Source: DATBIS01 sp036556805 (lineage in GTDB: Bacteria > Actinomycetota > UBA4738 > HRBIN12). From it: a DNA stretch of 40,871 nt. Below are positions 1 to 8,099 of the stretch, one piece after another. Location: positions 1 through 40,871 of the forward strand of contig DATBIS010000062.1 in NCBI GenBank assembly GCA_036556805.1, given 5' to 3'. The notes below the pieces were generated by a model. That model saw only the letters and a program-made list of their open reading frames with translations. It was not told the DNA's origin and did not search any database. The position numbers and the translations under genes were made by a program. Positions within the stretch are counted from its first letter, which is position 1. The number at the start of each line of letters is the position of its first letter.

Positions 1-2
1 CC

Positions 3-182
3 TGGGCCCTCGCGTTCGTCGTCGTGGGTGCCCTGATCCTCGTCCCGTTCGTGGTCGCCACGCGGCGCGTCGGCCAGCCCACCCTCGTGCGGGCCGACGA
101 CGCGGCTGACGACGAGGACGAAGACGAGTACGACGACGACGACGAGGCGTACGACGAGGACGAAGACGGAGACGACGAGTGA
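3..182 (+). CDS. C-terminal end of a membrane protein with a poly-acidic tail (5' truncated)
   Basis: The reading frame is open from the window edge to a TGA at 180-182. The visible 59 residues begin with a hydrophobic segment of about 22 residues, probably the last membrane helix, followed by a short basic turn (ATRRVG) and a tail made almost entirely of Asp and Glu with a few Tyr. The tail should lie in the cytoplasm by the positive-inside rule. The stop overlaps the GTG of the next gene by GTGA, so the two are probably translationally coupled. I do not recognise the family from this fragment; the rest of the gene lies upstream. Confidence 0.6.
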   Translation, partial: WALAFVVVGALILVPFVVATRRVGQPTLVRADDAADDEDEDEYDDDDEAYDEDEDGDDE

Positions 183-1123
183 GCAACAAGCGGAAGCGAA
201 AGAGGTCCGGGTACCGGCCGCCCGCTCGGACGTCGGCGCCCGTCGTGCGCAAGCCGGCAACGAAACAGCCCGAGCCGCGTCAGGGGCTCCTCTCGGGGCT
301 CTTCGGGAGCGCGACGCCCTCCTCGCTCTCGGTGATGCCGAAGTTCCGCACCTCGATCGGCCGGGGGGTCCTGCTCGTCGGATCGACGCCGGCGCTCGTG
401 CTCGTCCCGTTCGTCTGGACGCTCGCGACCTGGCTCGCGTTGCAGGCGTTCGGTTTCATCGGCTCGCCGCTGTTGCTCGCACAATCCGTGGGCGTCGGGC
501 CGCTCGGCGTCCAGTCGGACTACACGGCCTCGATCATCGCGTTCGGCCAGCCGGCGAGCTTCTACGTCATGTTGCCGATGCTGCTCCTTCGAGGCCTCCT
601 CACCGCGGTGCTCGCGGGGCTCATCGTCGAGGGCATCGAGAGGGGCTCGGTCTCCATGGACGGGGTCCGGCGAGGCCTCCGCGCGTATCCGCTCGTGCTG
701 TCGAGCACGGTGCTCACCCTGCTCGCGATCGTCACGCTGCTCAACGCATCGCTGCTCGGGCCCGGCCTCGGGACGCTGCTCCAGGTGATCCTGCCGGCGG
801 TGGCCCTGTGGGTGCTCGGCTTCGTGCCGTTCGTCGCGGTCGACGAGCGCCCGCCCCTCGCGCAAACGCTCATGCGCTCCTACTACGGGGCTCGCACGCC
901 CGGCGGGCGCCAGTTCCTGTTCAGCCTGCTGTACCTGCTGCTCCTCACGATCCTCGCGGCGTTCACGCCGGGGACGGAGATCGGCGCGAACCCGAGCTTC
1001 GGAACGTGGGCGTTCATCCTCGCGGTCGACTACGTGCACGTGGCGTTCTTCGCGGCCTACGGGTACCGGTGGCTCGTGATCGCGCCGGCCGTCACGGCCC
1101 CGCCCCCGCGCCGTCCTCGCTGA
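179..1123 (+). CDS. Hypothetical six-helix integral membrane protein
   Basis: This 314-residue protein starts at a GTG overlapping the previous stop. Residues 1-60 are basic and Pro-rich (KRKRKRS near the start) and probably cytoplasmic. About six hydrophobic segments follow, near 64-88, 128-150, 170-192, 196-220, 246-264 and 276-302, and the protein ends in a Pro/Arg tail. I see no catalytic motif and do not recognise a named family. The basic N-terminus and the acidic tail of the overlapping upstream protein are oppositely charged, which would allow an interaction, but this is only a thought. It lies just upstream of the rpsB promoter region and reads in the same direction. Confidence 0.7.
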   Translation: MSNKRKRKRSGYRPPARTSAPVVRKPATKQPEPRQGLLSGLFGSATPSSLSVMPKFRTSIGRGVLLVGSTPALVLVPFVWTLATWLALQAFGFIGSPLLLAQSVGVGPLGVQSDYTASIIAFGQPASFYVMLPMLLLRGLLTAVLAGLIVEGIERGSVSMDGVRRGLRAYPLVLSSTVLTLLAIVTLLNASLLGPGLGTLLQVILPAVALWVLGFVPFVAVDERPPLAQTLMRSYYGARTPGGRQFLFSLLYLLLLTILAAFTPGTEIGANPSFGTWAFILAVDYVHVAFFAAYGYRWLVIAPAVTAPPPRRPR

Positions 1124-1136
1124 GCATCGCCGCTGC

Positions 1137-1142
1137 TAGACT
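1137..1142 (+). promoter_or_regulatory. Possible -10 box of the rpsB operon
   Basis: TAGACT lies in the 161-base gap before rpsB, 14 bases after the upstream stop. It matches the TANNNT boxes seen elsewhere in the window. No clear -35 is visible. Unlike those boxes it sits about 140 bases from the start codon, and rpsB has a good Shine-Dalgarno, so it would drive a transcript with a leader. Confidence 0.35.
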
Positions 1143-1203
1143 GCCGGACGCCGGCGCATCCGCGCCGAGCACACACGCCCGAGGACCGCATCCGGGGTCC
1201 CGC

Positions 1204-1228
1204 GCGCCGACGGCATGCCGTCCGGCGC
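1204..1228 (+). promoter_or_regulatory. Hairpin in the rpsB leader
   Basis: GCGCC, then the palindromic GACGGCATGCCGTC, then a bulged C and GGCGC form a near-perfect stem of about ten pairs. A second small stem, GGACC..GGTCC, lies just upstream around 1185-1203. Ribosomal protein S2 is autoregulated through its mRNA leader in several bacteria, so this is a candidate site, but I cannot match it to a known S2-binding consensus. Confidence 0.35.
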
Positions 1229-1284
1229 ACGGGCCGGCGGCGGGTTGAGCCGGGCGGAGGAGCACAACCGAAAGGAGAAGCACC

Positions 1285-2178
1285 GTGCCTGTCGTCACCA
1301 GGCGGGAGCTCCTCGAGGCGGGCGTCCACTTCGGCCACCAGACCCGTCGGTGGAACCCGAAGATGAGGCGGTACCTGTACGGGGAGCGCTCGGGCATCTA
1401 CATCATCGATCTCGAGAAGTCCCTGGAAGGCCTCGAGGAGACCCACGCGTTCGTACGGGACGTCGGCCGGCGCGGCGGGATCGTCATGTTCATCGGGACG
1501 AAGAAGCAGGCCCAGGAGACCATCACCGAGCACGCGTCGCGCATCGGCATGCCCTTCGTCACGCATCGCTGGCTGGGCGGCATGCTCACGAACTTCACGA
1601 CGATCCGTCAGCGGCTGCTGCGCCTGCGGGAGCTTCGCGAGATGGAGCGCAGCGGCGCCATGGACTACCTGCCGAAGAAGGAGGCGATTCGCCTGCGCCA
1701 CGAGCAGGAGAAGCTCGAGCGCAACCTCGGCGGGATCCAGGACCTGGAGCGGCTCCCCGACGCGGTCTTCGTCATCGACACGAAGAAGGAGCACATCGCG
1801 GTGGGCGAGGCCCGCAAGCTCGGCATCCCCGTGATCGCGATCGTCGACACGAACTGCGATCCGGACGAGGTGGACTTCGTGATCCCCGGCAACGACGATG
1901 CGATCCGCGCCGTGTCGCTGGTCACGCGCCTGATCGCCGACGCCCTCGCCGAAGGGCGGGGCATGGGGAAGGACGACCTCATCGAGCGCGCGACCGGCCG
2001 GGAGGCCGTGAGCGAGCCGCCCGAGGTCGAGTCCGAGGAGCGCGCGGCCGAGATCGCGGCCTCGACGGTGTTCGAGCCGGATCTGCCGGCCGCGACCGAG
2101 CCCGAGGTGGTTCCCGAGGCCGAGCCCGATGTCGTCCCCGACGCGGAGGCGGTCGAAGCGCCCGAGGTGAGCGCATGA
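1285..2178 (+). CDS. rpsB: 30S ribosomal protein S2
   Basis: S2 binds late to the head-body junction of the small subunit and is needed for S1 binding in species with that protein. The product has 297 residues and opens with the typical S2 sequence (LLEAGVHFGHQTRRWNPKM). It continues with the IGTKKQAQ and HRWLGGMLTN segments and the central KKEHIAVGEARKLGIP block. Residues beyond about 230 form an Asp/Glu/Pro/Ala-rich tail absent from the 241-residue E. coli protein. The start is a GTG with a strong Shine-Dalgarno, AAAGGAG at 1271-1277. It is the first gene of the rpsB-tsf-pyrH-frr-cdsA unit and overlaps tsf by ATGA. Confidence 0.97.
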   Translation: MPVVTRRELLEAGVHFGHQTRRWNPKMRRYLYGERSGIYIIDLEKSLEGLEETHAFVRDVGRRGGIVMFIGTKKQAQETITEHASRIGMPFVTHRWLGGMLTNFTTIRQRLLRLRELREMERSGAMDYLPKKEAIRLRHEQEKLERNLGGIQDLERLPDAVFVIDTKKEHIAVGEARKLGIPVIAIVDTNCDPDEVDFVIPGNDDAIRAVSLVTRLIADALAEGRGMGKDDLIERATGREAVSEPPEVESEERAAEIAASTVFEPDLPAATEPEVVPEAEPDVVPDAEAVEAPEVSA

Positions 2179-2792
2179 CCGACATCACCGCCGCACAGGT
2201 GAAGGCCCTGCGCGACGCGACCGGCGCAGGCATGATGGATTGCAAGCGCGCGTTGATCGAGGCCGACGGCGATGTCGCGCGCGCGACCGAGCTGCTGCGC
2301 GAGAAGGGCCTCGCGAGCGCGGCGAAGCGTGCCGGCCGCTCCGCGAACCAGGGACTCGTCGACAGCTACATCCATTTCAACAACACGGTCGGCGTGTTGA
2401 TCGAGGTGAACTGCGAGACCGACTTCGTCGCGAACACGCCCGAGTTCCGGCAGCTCGTGAAGGACCTCGCGCTCCACGTCGCGAGCCCGGCCGCGCCGCG
2501 GTGGCTCCAGCGCGACGACGTGCCCACGCGCGTCCTCGACGACGAGCGCCGGATCTTCGAGGCGCAGGCGAAGGAGTCGGGGAAGCCCGAGAACGTGATC
2601 CCGAGGATCGTGGAGGGGAAGCTCCAGGCCTTCTACGAGGACAACGTCCTGCTCGACCAGAAGTTCGTGAAGGACGACGCGAAGTCCGTGCAGGAGCTGC
2701 TGGACGAGGTGGCCTCGAAGGTCGGCGAGAAGGTTGCGGTTCGGCGGTTCGTTCGATACAAGCTCGGTGAGGCCGACGACGACGACGAGTAG
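2175..2792 (+). CDS. tsf: Elongation factor Ts
   Basis: EF-Ts is the nucleotide exchange factor that regenerates EF-Tu-GTP during translation. The 205-residue protein starts at an ATG overlapping the rpsB stop. It begins with the UBA-like N-terminal domain (VKALRDATGAGMMDCKRAL) and contains the EF-Tu-contacting core (EVNCETDFVANTPEF). At 205 residues it is a short form, like that of Thermus, against about 280 in E. coli; much of the second core subdomain and coiled coil is reduced. The last residues are acidic. The reading frame is open far upstream through rpsB, but the conserved N-terminus fixes the start at 2175. Confidence 0.96.
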   Translation: MTDITAAQVKALRDATGAGMMDCKRALIEADGDVARATELLREKGLASAAKRAGRSANQGLVDSYIHFNNTVGVLIEVNCETDFVANTPEFRQLVKDLALHVASPAAPRWLQRDDVPTRVLDDERRIFEAQAKESGKPENVIPRIVEGKLQAFYEDNVLLDQKFVKDDAKSVQELLDEVASKVGEKVAVRRFVRYKLGEADDDDE

Positions 2793-2801
2793 GGGACGCG
2801 A

Positions 2802-3542
2802 GTGACGGAAGGCTCGGGCGCAACGCGGCCCATCTACCACCGGGTCCTGTTGAAGCTTTCCGGCGACTCCTTCGCCCCCTCCGACACCGGCTACGGGATC
2901 TCCTCCGACGCGACGGGGCTCGTCGCGCGTCAGCTCGCCGACGTCGTCGACCTCGGCGTCCAGCCTGCCGTGGTCGTGGGAGGCGGCAACATCTGGCGCG
3001 GCCGGCAGGCTCCCACCATCGAGCGCGCCCGCGCCGACTACATGGGCATGCTCGCGACCGTGATGAACGCGCTTGCGCTGCAGGACGCGCTCGAGAAGAT
3101 CCACGTGACGACCCGCGTGCAGACGGCGATCCAGATGGCGCAGATCGCCGAGCCGTACGTGCCGCTCCGCGCGCAGCGGCACCTCGAGAAGGGGCGCGTG
3201 GTGATCTTCGCCGCCGGCCTCGGCGCGCCGTACTTCTCCACCGACACGGCCGCTGCCCAGCGCGCGCTCGAGATCGGTGCCGACGGCCTCCTGAAGGGCA
3301 CGAAGGTCGACGGCATCTACACGGACGACCCGAACGTGAACGCGGACGCCGAGCGGTTCGAGACGCTCGAATACGTGGACGTCCTCCGCGAGGGATATCA
3401 GGTGATGGACGCGACGGCCGTCTCGCTCTGCATGGAGAACAAGCTGCCGATCATCGTGTTCGACCTCCGCGAGGAAGGGAACATCCGTCGCGCCGTGATG
3501 GGTGAGCCGATCGGGACGCTCGTGCACGGAGGGGCGCGATGA
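2802..3542 (+). CDS. pyrH: UMP kinase
   Basis: UMP kinase phosphorylates UMP to UDP in pyrimidine nucleotide synthesis and belongs to the amino acid kinase fold. The 246-residue product shows the phosphate-binding LKLSGDSF near the N-terminus, GGGNIWRG, the catalytic and nucleotide region GTKVDGIYTDDP, and the C-terminal DATAVSLCMENKLPIIVFDL. The length is normal for bacterial hexameric PyrH. The GTG start lies 9 bases after tsf, with AGGGGA just upstream. It overlaps frr by ATGA, as in many bacteria where the two genes are coupled. Confidence 0.97.
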   Translation: MTEGSGATRPIYHRVLLKLSGDSFAPSDTGYGISSDATGLVARQLADVVDLGVQPAVVVGGGNIWRGRQAPTIERARADYMGMLATVMNALALQDALEKIHVTTRVQTAIQMAQIAEPYVPLRAQRHLEKGRVVIFAAGLGAPYFSTDTAAAQRALEIGADGLLKGTKVDGIYTDDPNVNADAERFETLEYVDVLREGYQVMDATAVSLCMENKLPIIVFDLREEGNIRRAVMGEPIGTLVHGGAR

Positions 3543-4099
3543 CCGTCGCCTCCGCCCTCGTCGAGGCGACCGAGAGGATGAAGAAGGCGATCGGCCACCT
3601 GAAGGACGAGCTGTCCTCGATCCGCACGGGGCGCGCGAGTCCGGCCCTCCTCAACCGGATCACCGTGGACTACTACGGAACGACCGTGCCGTTGAACCAA
3701 CTCGCGTCCTTCAGCGTGCCGGAGCCGCGCCAGCTCCTCGTCCAGCCGTTCGACAAGAACGCGATCTCCGCCATCGAGAAGGCGATCCAGTCGAGCGACC
3801 TGGGCATCACCCCTTCGAACGACGGCAACGTGATCCGGCTGAGCTTCCCGCCGCTCACCGAGGAGCGCCGGAAGGACCTCGTGAAGGTCGTGCACCAACG
3901 CGCCGAGGAGGGCCGGGTGGCCGTGCGGAACGTGCGCAGGCATCACAAAGATGAGCTCGAGAAGCTTGAGCGAGAGGGCGGCATCTCGGAAGATGACCTC
4001 GTGCGGGCAGAGAAGGAGCTCCAGAAGCTCACGGACCAGCACGTCGCCGAGATCGACGAGATGCAGCGCCACAAGGAGCAGGAGCTCTTGGAGGTCTAG
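3539..4099 (+). CDS. frr: Ribosome recycling factor
   Basis: RRF splits post-termination ribosomes together with EF-G. The 186-residue protein has the family's usual length, with the first helix MKKAIGHLKDELSSIRTGRASPALL, the small beta domain (DYYGTTVPLNQLASFSVPEPRQLLVQPFDKN), and two long helices ending in DDLVRAEKELQKLTDQ. The ATG overlaps the pyrH stop. The TAG stop shares one base with the GTG of cdsA (TAGTG), so coupling continues through the operon. Confidence 0.97.
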   Translation: MTVASALVEATERMKKAIGHLKDELSSIRTGRASPALLNRITVDYYGTTVPLNQLASFSVPEPRQLLVQPFDKNAISAIEKAIQSSDLGITPSNDGNVIRLSFPPLTEERRKDLVKVVHQRAEEGRVAVRNVRRHHKDELEKLEREGGISEDDLVRAEKELQKLTDQHVAEIDEMQRHKEQELLEV

Positions 4100-5676
4100 T
4101 GGGGGAGGGCGACAAGACCGAGGGCGCGGACGACCTGTTCGAAGACCTGGACAAGTTCTTCGCCCCTATCAAGGACGTCGACTGGCCCGAGCCGGAGGCG
4201 GAGGAGGCTCAACCCGCCGAGGCCGAGGCTCAGGAGGAGCACGTCGCCGTGCACGGGGGCGAGCCCGAGGCCGAGAGCGACTGGGAGCCCGAGGCGCCGG
4301 ACGCGGTCGAGTTCGACGCCGCCGAGGAGACCGACGCCACCGAGGCCTTCGCCGTCGACGAGCCCGAGGAGGCCGAGCCGGGGGAGGCGGTCTGGTACGA
4401 CACCGAGTCGATGGACGCGGTCGAGGACGAGACCCCGATCGTGATCGAGGACGCCGCGCCGGCCGAGGTGCCGGGTCAGGAGGACCTGTTCGCCGGGTCC
4501 GAGGGCGAGGAAGACGTCATGGCGGCCGACGACGCCGAGGAGACCCTCGACGACGCGTGGGCGCGACCCGAGCAGCCGACCGAGGCGGACGTCGAGGCCG
4601 CCGCGGAGCACTTCGCGGAATCGATCAGGGAAGAAGAGGGCTCTGCGTTCGGAGAGGAAGCCGTCGAGGAGGGCGAACGCGGGGACCTGCTCGCCGACAT
4701 GGGCGCCGAGGAGGTCGAGGAGGACATCCTGTCGGACCTCGACGAGACCGCCGGCCACACGGTGAAGGTGGGCGGCGAGGGGCTCGGCGGACCGAGCTGG
4801 CAGGAGCCGACCTCGATGGAGGTCGGCGCCGACCTCGACCGGCAGCCCGGGCGCGACGTCCCCGCCGCGTTCGTGACCGGCCTCGTGCTCGCCGCCGTGG
4901 CCTTCGGAAGCCTCCTGATCGACCGGGCGCTCTTCGCCGTCGTGGCCGCGGTGATCATCCTCGTCGCGCAGGGCGAGCTGTTCGGGGTGATGCACAAGCA
5001 CCACAAGCAGCCGGCCACCGGCGTGGGGCTCGTGACCGGCGCGCTCATCCTGTGGGGCGCCTACGACCGCGGCGAGGGGGCCGTGCTCGCGATGTTCGCG
5101 CTCGGCACGATGGCCACGCTGCTCTGGTTCATGGCCGTGCCGGCGATCCACCGCAAGGACACGCTCGTGAACGTCGGGCTCACGGTGTTCAACGTCGTCT
5201 ACATCCCGGTGCTCGGTTCGTTCCTGTTGCTCACGCTGTCGATCGGTCGCGACGGCGAGTCACTCGTCGCGACCGTGATCGCGCTCACGTTCGTCTTCGA
5301 CACGGTCGCCTTCGCCGCCGGCGCGACGTTCGGGGGCTCCTCGATCCGGCGCCCGCTCGCGCCCGACACGAGCCCGAAGAAGTCCTGGGAGGGGCTGATC
5401 GCCGCCTCGTTCGTGACGATCCTCGCGTCCGTGGCGGTGGTGGGGACGTTCGTGGACCCCTTCACCGATCACGTGATGAACGAGTTCCTGCTGGGCGTCG
5501 TCATCAGCCTCGCGGCGACGTTCGGCGACCTCGCCGAGTCGCTCATCAAGCGGGACCTCGCGATCAAGGACATGGGGAGCATCCTCCCCGGCCACGGCGG
5601 CGTCCTCGACCGCGTCGACTCCCTGCTGTTCACCGCGCCGGCGGCGTTCTTCCTCTTCCGGGTGCTGTTCGCCTGA
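4099..5676 (+). CDS. cdsA: Phosphatidate cytidylyltransferase with a long acidic N-terminal extension
   Basis: CdsA makes CDP-diacylglycerol from phosphatidic acid and CTP, the branch point of phospholipid synthesis in the membrane. Residues from about 253 to 525 form the multi-helix enzyme domain. The family signature lies at residues 481-507: SLIKR, then KD, then PGHGGVLDR followed by VD. Residues 1 to about 245 are a low-complexity region very rich in Glu, Asp, Ala and Pro, without membrane segments, roughly doubling the protein compared with the 260-310 residues usual in the family. GTG is preceded by GGAGG at 4090-4094, so the extension appears to be translated. A later start would lack so good a site. 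The gene ends the rpsB operon. Confidence 0.93.
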   Translation: MGEGDKTEGADDLFEDLDKFFAPIKDVDWPEPEAEEAQPAEAEAQEEHVAVHGGEPEAESDWEPEAPDAVEFDAAEETDATEAFAVDEPEEAEPGEAVWYDTESMDAVEDETPIVIEDAAPAEVPGQEDLFAGSEGEEDVMAADDAEETLDDAWARPEQPTEADVEAAAEHFAESIREEEGSAFGEEAVEEGERGDLLADMGAEEVEEDILSDLDETAGHTVKVGGEGLGGPSWQEPTSMEVGADLDRQPGRDVPAAFVTGLVLAAVAFGSLLIDRALFAVVAAVIILVAQGELFGVMHKHHKQPATGVGLVTGALILWGAYDRGEGAVLAMFALGTMATLLWFMAVPAIHRKDTLVNVGLTVFNVVYIPVLGSFLLLTLSIGRDGESLVATVIALTFVFDTVAFAAGATFGGSSIRRPLAPDTSPKKSWEGLIAASFVTILASVAVVGTFVDPFTDHVMNEFLLGVVISLAATFGDLAESLIKRDLAIKDMGSILPGHGGVLDRVDSLLFTAPAAFFLFRVLFA

Positions 5677-5704
5677 AGAGGTCGGGTTCGCGCCCGGCTC
5701 GGGT

Positions 5705-5710
5705 TACCCT
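5705..5710 (+). promoter_or_regulatory. -10 box for leaderless dxr transcript
   Basis: TACCCT ends 6 bases before the dxr ATG. No Shine-Dalgarno is present between it and the start, so the mRNA probably begins at or next to the start codon. No convincing -35 is seen. Confidence 0.6.
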
Positions 5711-5716
5711 GTCTCC

Positions 5717-6874
5717 ATGAGATCGCTGGCGATCCTCGGATCCACGGGATCGATCGGGACACAGGCCCTGGATGTGGTCCGCCACCACCCCGAGCGCTTC
5801 AAGGTCGTCGGCCTGTCGGCCACGGGGGCGAACCAGGACCTGCTGGCCGGCCAGATCCGCGAGTTCCTGCCCCCGCTGGTCGCGATCGCGGACGAGAACT
5901 CCGCCGAGGACCTGAAGGCCAAGCTGAGCGGCATCCGAGGCGTCGACATCCTTGTGGGACCCGAGGCCGCCGAGACGGTCGCGAGCGACACCGACGCCGA
6001 CATGGTGCTGAACGCGCTCGTGGGCGCGGCCGGGCTCGCGCCGACGCTCGCGGCGCTCACCAGCGGGAAGACCCTCGCGCTCGCGAACAAGGAGTCGCTC
6101 GTGGTGGGCGGCGAACTCGTCACCGACCTCATCAAGGGCGAGCCCGAGCGCCTGATCCCCGTGGATTCCGAGCACGCCGCGCTCGCGCAGGCGCTCCGCG
6201 GGGAGCGCCGCGACGACCTGAAGCGCGTCGTGCTCACCGGCAGCGGCGGACCGTTCCGGGGCTGGACCCGGTCGGAACTGCAGAAGGCCTCGGTGAAGGA
6301 GGCGCTCGCGCACCCCGTGTGGACGATGGGTCCGAAGATCACGATCGACTCCGCCACGCTCATGAACAAGGGCCTCGAGGTGATCGAGGCGAGGTACCTG
6401 TTCGATCTCGAGTTCTCGAACATCCACGTGGTGATCCACCCGCAGGGGCTCGTGCACGCGATCGCCGAGTTCCGCGACGGCTCGATGCGGGCGGAGATGG
6501 CGATGCCGGACATGAAGCTGCCGATCCAACTGGCGCTCGCGTGGCCGGAACGGCTCTCGACCGGCATCGTGTCCGTGCCTCTCACGGAGCGCTCGCTCAC
6601 GTTCGAGCCGGTGGACCACGAGGCGTTCCCCGCGATCGACCTGTGCTATCGCGTGGGGGGCCTCGGGCTCACGTTCCCGGCGGCGATGAACGCCGCGAAC
6701 GAGGTGGCGGTGATGGCCTTCCTCGAAGGGAAGATCGCGCTCACGAGGATCGTCGAGATCTGCCAGACGATCGTGGACGAGCACGAACCCGCGTCGGTGG
6801 TGTCGGTCGTGAACATCGGGCGCGCCGACGCCTGGGCACGAAAGCGCGCCGCGGAGATCATCGAGGAGCGCTGA
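5717..6874 (+). CDS. dxr: 1-deoxy-D-xylulose 5-phosphate reductoisomerase
   Basis: DXR converts DXP to MEP with NADPH, the committed step of non-mevalonate isoprenoid synthesis. The 385-residue protein has the NADPH-binding GSTGSIGTQ at residues 8-16, ANKESLV, the metal-binding region around DSEHAAL, the flexible loop HPVWTMGPKITIDSATLMNKG and MNAANE near the end. The length is normal. ispG of the same pathway follows 3.7 kb later, and the site-2 protease gene sits between them, the usual actinobacterial dxr-rseP-ispG order. Confidence 0.97.
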   Translation: MRSLAILGSTGSIGTQALDVVRHHPERFKVVGLSATGANQDLLAGQIREFLPPLVAIADENSAEDLKAKLSGIRGVDILVGPEAAETVASDTDADMVLNALVGAAGLAPTLAALTSGKTLALANKESLVVGGELVTDLIKGEPERLIPVDSEHAALAQALRGERRDDLKRVVLTGSGGPFRGWTRSELQKASVKEALAHPVWTMGPKITIDSATLMNKGLEVIEARYLFDLEFSNIHVVIHPQGLVHAIAEFRDGSMRAEMAMPDMKLPIQLALAWPERLSTGIVSVPLTERSLTFEPVDHEAFPAIDLCYRVGGLGLTFPAAMNAANEVAVMAFLEGKIALTRIVEICQTIVDEHEPASVVSVVNIGRADAWARKRAAEIIEER

Positions 6875-6881
6875 ACGCGAG

Positions 6882-8012
6882 GTGACGTTCGCGCTCGCCA
6901 TCATCCTGTTCTACGCCGGCCTGTTGCTCGTCGTGATCCCCGTGCACGAGCTCGGCCACTTCCTCGTGGCGAGGCGGTTCGGCTTCAAGATCGAGGAGTA
7001 CTTCGTCGGTTTCGGCCCCAAGATCTGGTCGACGCGGCGCGGGGAGATCGAGTACGGGATCAAGGCGCTGCCGGTGGGCGGCTACGTGAAGATCACCGGC
7101 ATGGACCCGTTCAAGCGGGTCGCGCCCGAGGACCTCCCTCGCGCGTACGGATCGAAGCCCAGGTGGCAGCGGGCGCTCGTCATCCTCGCCGGACCGCTGT
7201 CGCACTTCGTGATCGCGTTCGTCCTGTTCGCCGCGTGGATCGGCATCGTGGGGAACCCCTACTCGCTGGGAACGCCCACGGTGACCGCGGTCGTGCGTAC
7301 GCTCAACGGAGAGCCGTCGCCCGCCTTCGTCGCCGGCATGCAACCCGGCGACGAGATCGTCCGCGTCGGAACCATCGCCGATCCCACGAACGAGCAGATG
7401 GTGACGTACACCACCGATCACGTCGGGGAGCCGGTCGAGGTCGTGGTGCGCCGCGGCGCCGAGCGGATCCCCATCACCGTCACGCCGGTGCTCGCCGAAG
7501 GCGAGGGCGGTGACCAGATCGGCCGGCTCGGGATCTCGCTCGTCGAAACGCCCGATCCCGTCGGTCCCGTCGGCGCGGTCGTGAACGGGGGCCGGCTCGT
7601 CGGCACGTCGGTGGTGGACTCGTTCGTCAACATCGGACAGGTGTTCGGCCCGCACGGCGTGGGCACCGTGTTCCGCACGCTGTTCCTCGGCCAGGAGCGG
7701 ACCTCCGAGTCCCCGCAGAGCGTCGTGGGGATCGGCCGCTCGGTGGGGCAGAGTGCGGAGCAGGGCGGGCTCGAGAACGTCCTGTTCCTGCTCGGGTTCG
7801 TCACGGTGTTCGTCGGCCTCTTGAACCTGCTGCCGCTGCCGCCGTTCGACGGCGGGCACCTCGCGGTCCTCCTCATCGAGAAGATCCGCGGACGCACGAT
7901 CGACATGCGCAAGCTGATCCCGGTCTCCGCGGTCGTGATGGGATTCCTCATCCTGTTCGTGGGCGCGACGGTGCTCCTGGACCTCACGAACCCCATCCCG
8001 AACACGCCGTAA
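6882..8012 (+). CDS. rseP: Site-2 intramembrane metalloprotease (RseP/Rip1 family)
   Basis: Site-2 proteases cut transmembrane anti-sigma factors and other membrane substrates; the mycobacterial relative is Rip1. The 376-residue protein has the zinc-binding HELGH at residues 22-26 in the first membrane helix. A PDZ domain follows at about 125-200 (PAFVAGMQPGDEIVRVG), and the C-terminal NLLPLPPFDGGHL supplies the third metal ligand. About four membrane segments are present. GTG is 7 bases after dxr, so the two are probably cotranscribed. No anti-sigma factor gene is in the window. Confidence 0.95.
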   Translation: MTFALAIILFYAGLLLVVIPVHELGHFLVARRFGFKIEEYFVGFGPKIWSTRRGEIEYGIKALPVGGYVKITGMDPFKRVAPEDLPRAYGSKPRWQRALVILAGPLSHFVIAFVLFAAWIGIVGNPYSLGTPTVTAVVRTLNGEPSPAFVAGMQPGDEIVRVGTIADPTNEQMVTYTTDHVGEPVEVVVRRGAERIPITVTPVLAEGEGGDQIGRLGISLVETPDPVGPVGAVVNGGRLVGTSVVDSFVNIGQVFGPHGVGTVFRTLFLGQERTSESPQSVVGIGRSVGQSAEQGGLENVLFLLGFVTVFVGLLNLLPLPPFDGGHLAVLLIEKIRGRTIDMRKLIPVSAVVMGFLILFVGATVLLDLTNPIPNTP

Positions 8013-8034
8013 CAAGCTCGCAACACATTCCGTG

Positions 8035-8056
8035 GTTCGCCACAAGTTCTCAACAA
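8035..8056 (+). promoter_or_regulatory. Tandem 11-bp direct repeat, likely OmpR-type operator
   Basis: GTTCGCCACAA at 8035-8045 is followed directly by GTTCTCAACAA at 8046-8056, 9 of 11 bases identical. Tandem 11-bp direct repeats starting GTTCNC are the layout of actinobacterial PHO boxes bound by PhoP/PhoB-type regulators. The pair lies about 44-65 bases before the predicted transcription start at 8100, a typical activator position, and directly precedes an OmpR-family regulator gene. Autoregulation is the simplest inference. Confidence 0.5.
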
Positions 8057-8086
8057 CCCGTCGGCGGATGCCCAACACGCTGCGCG

Positions 8087-8092
8087 TACGAT
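8087..8092 (+). promoter_or_regulatory. -10 box for leaderless response regulator transcript
   Basis: TACGAT ends 7 bases before GTG 8100. It overlaps an upstream in-frame ATG (8091), which argues that the ATG is not the real start. Confidence 0.5.
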
Positions 8093-8099
8093 GAGCCCC

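Noticed and set aside
1665..3527. Long minus-strand open frame antisense to rpsB, tsf and pyrH
   Set aside because: Composition rich in Arg, His and Leu with no motif. It mirrors well-conserved genes, and such frames are common at high GC.
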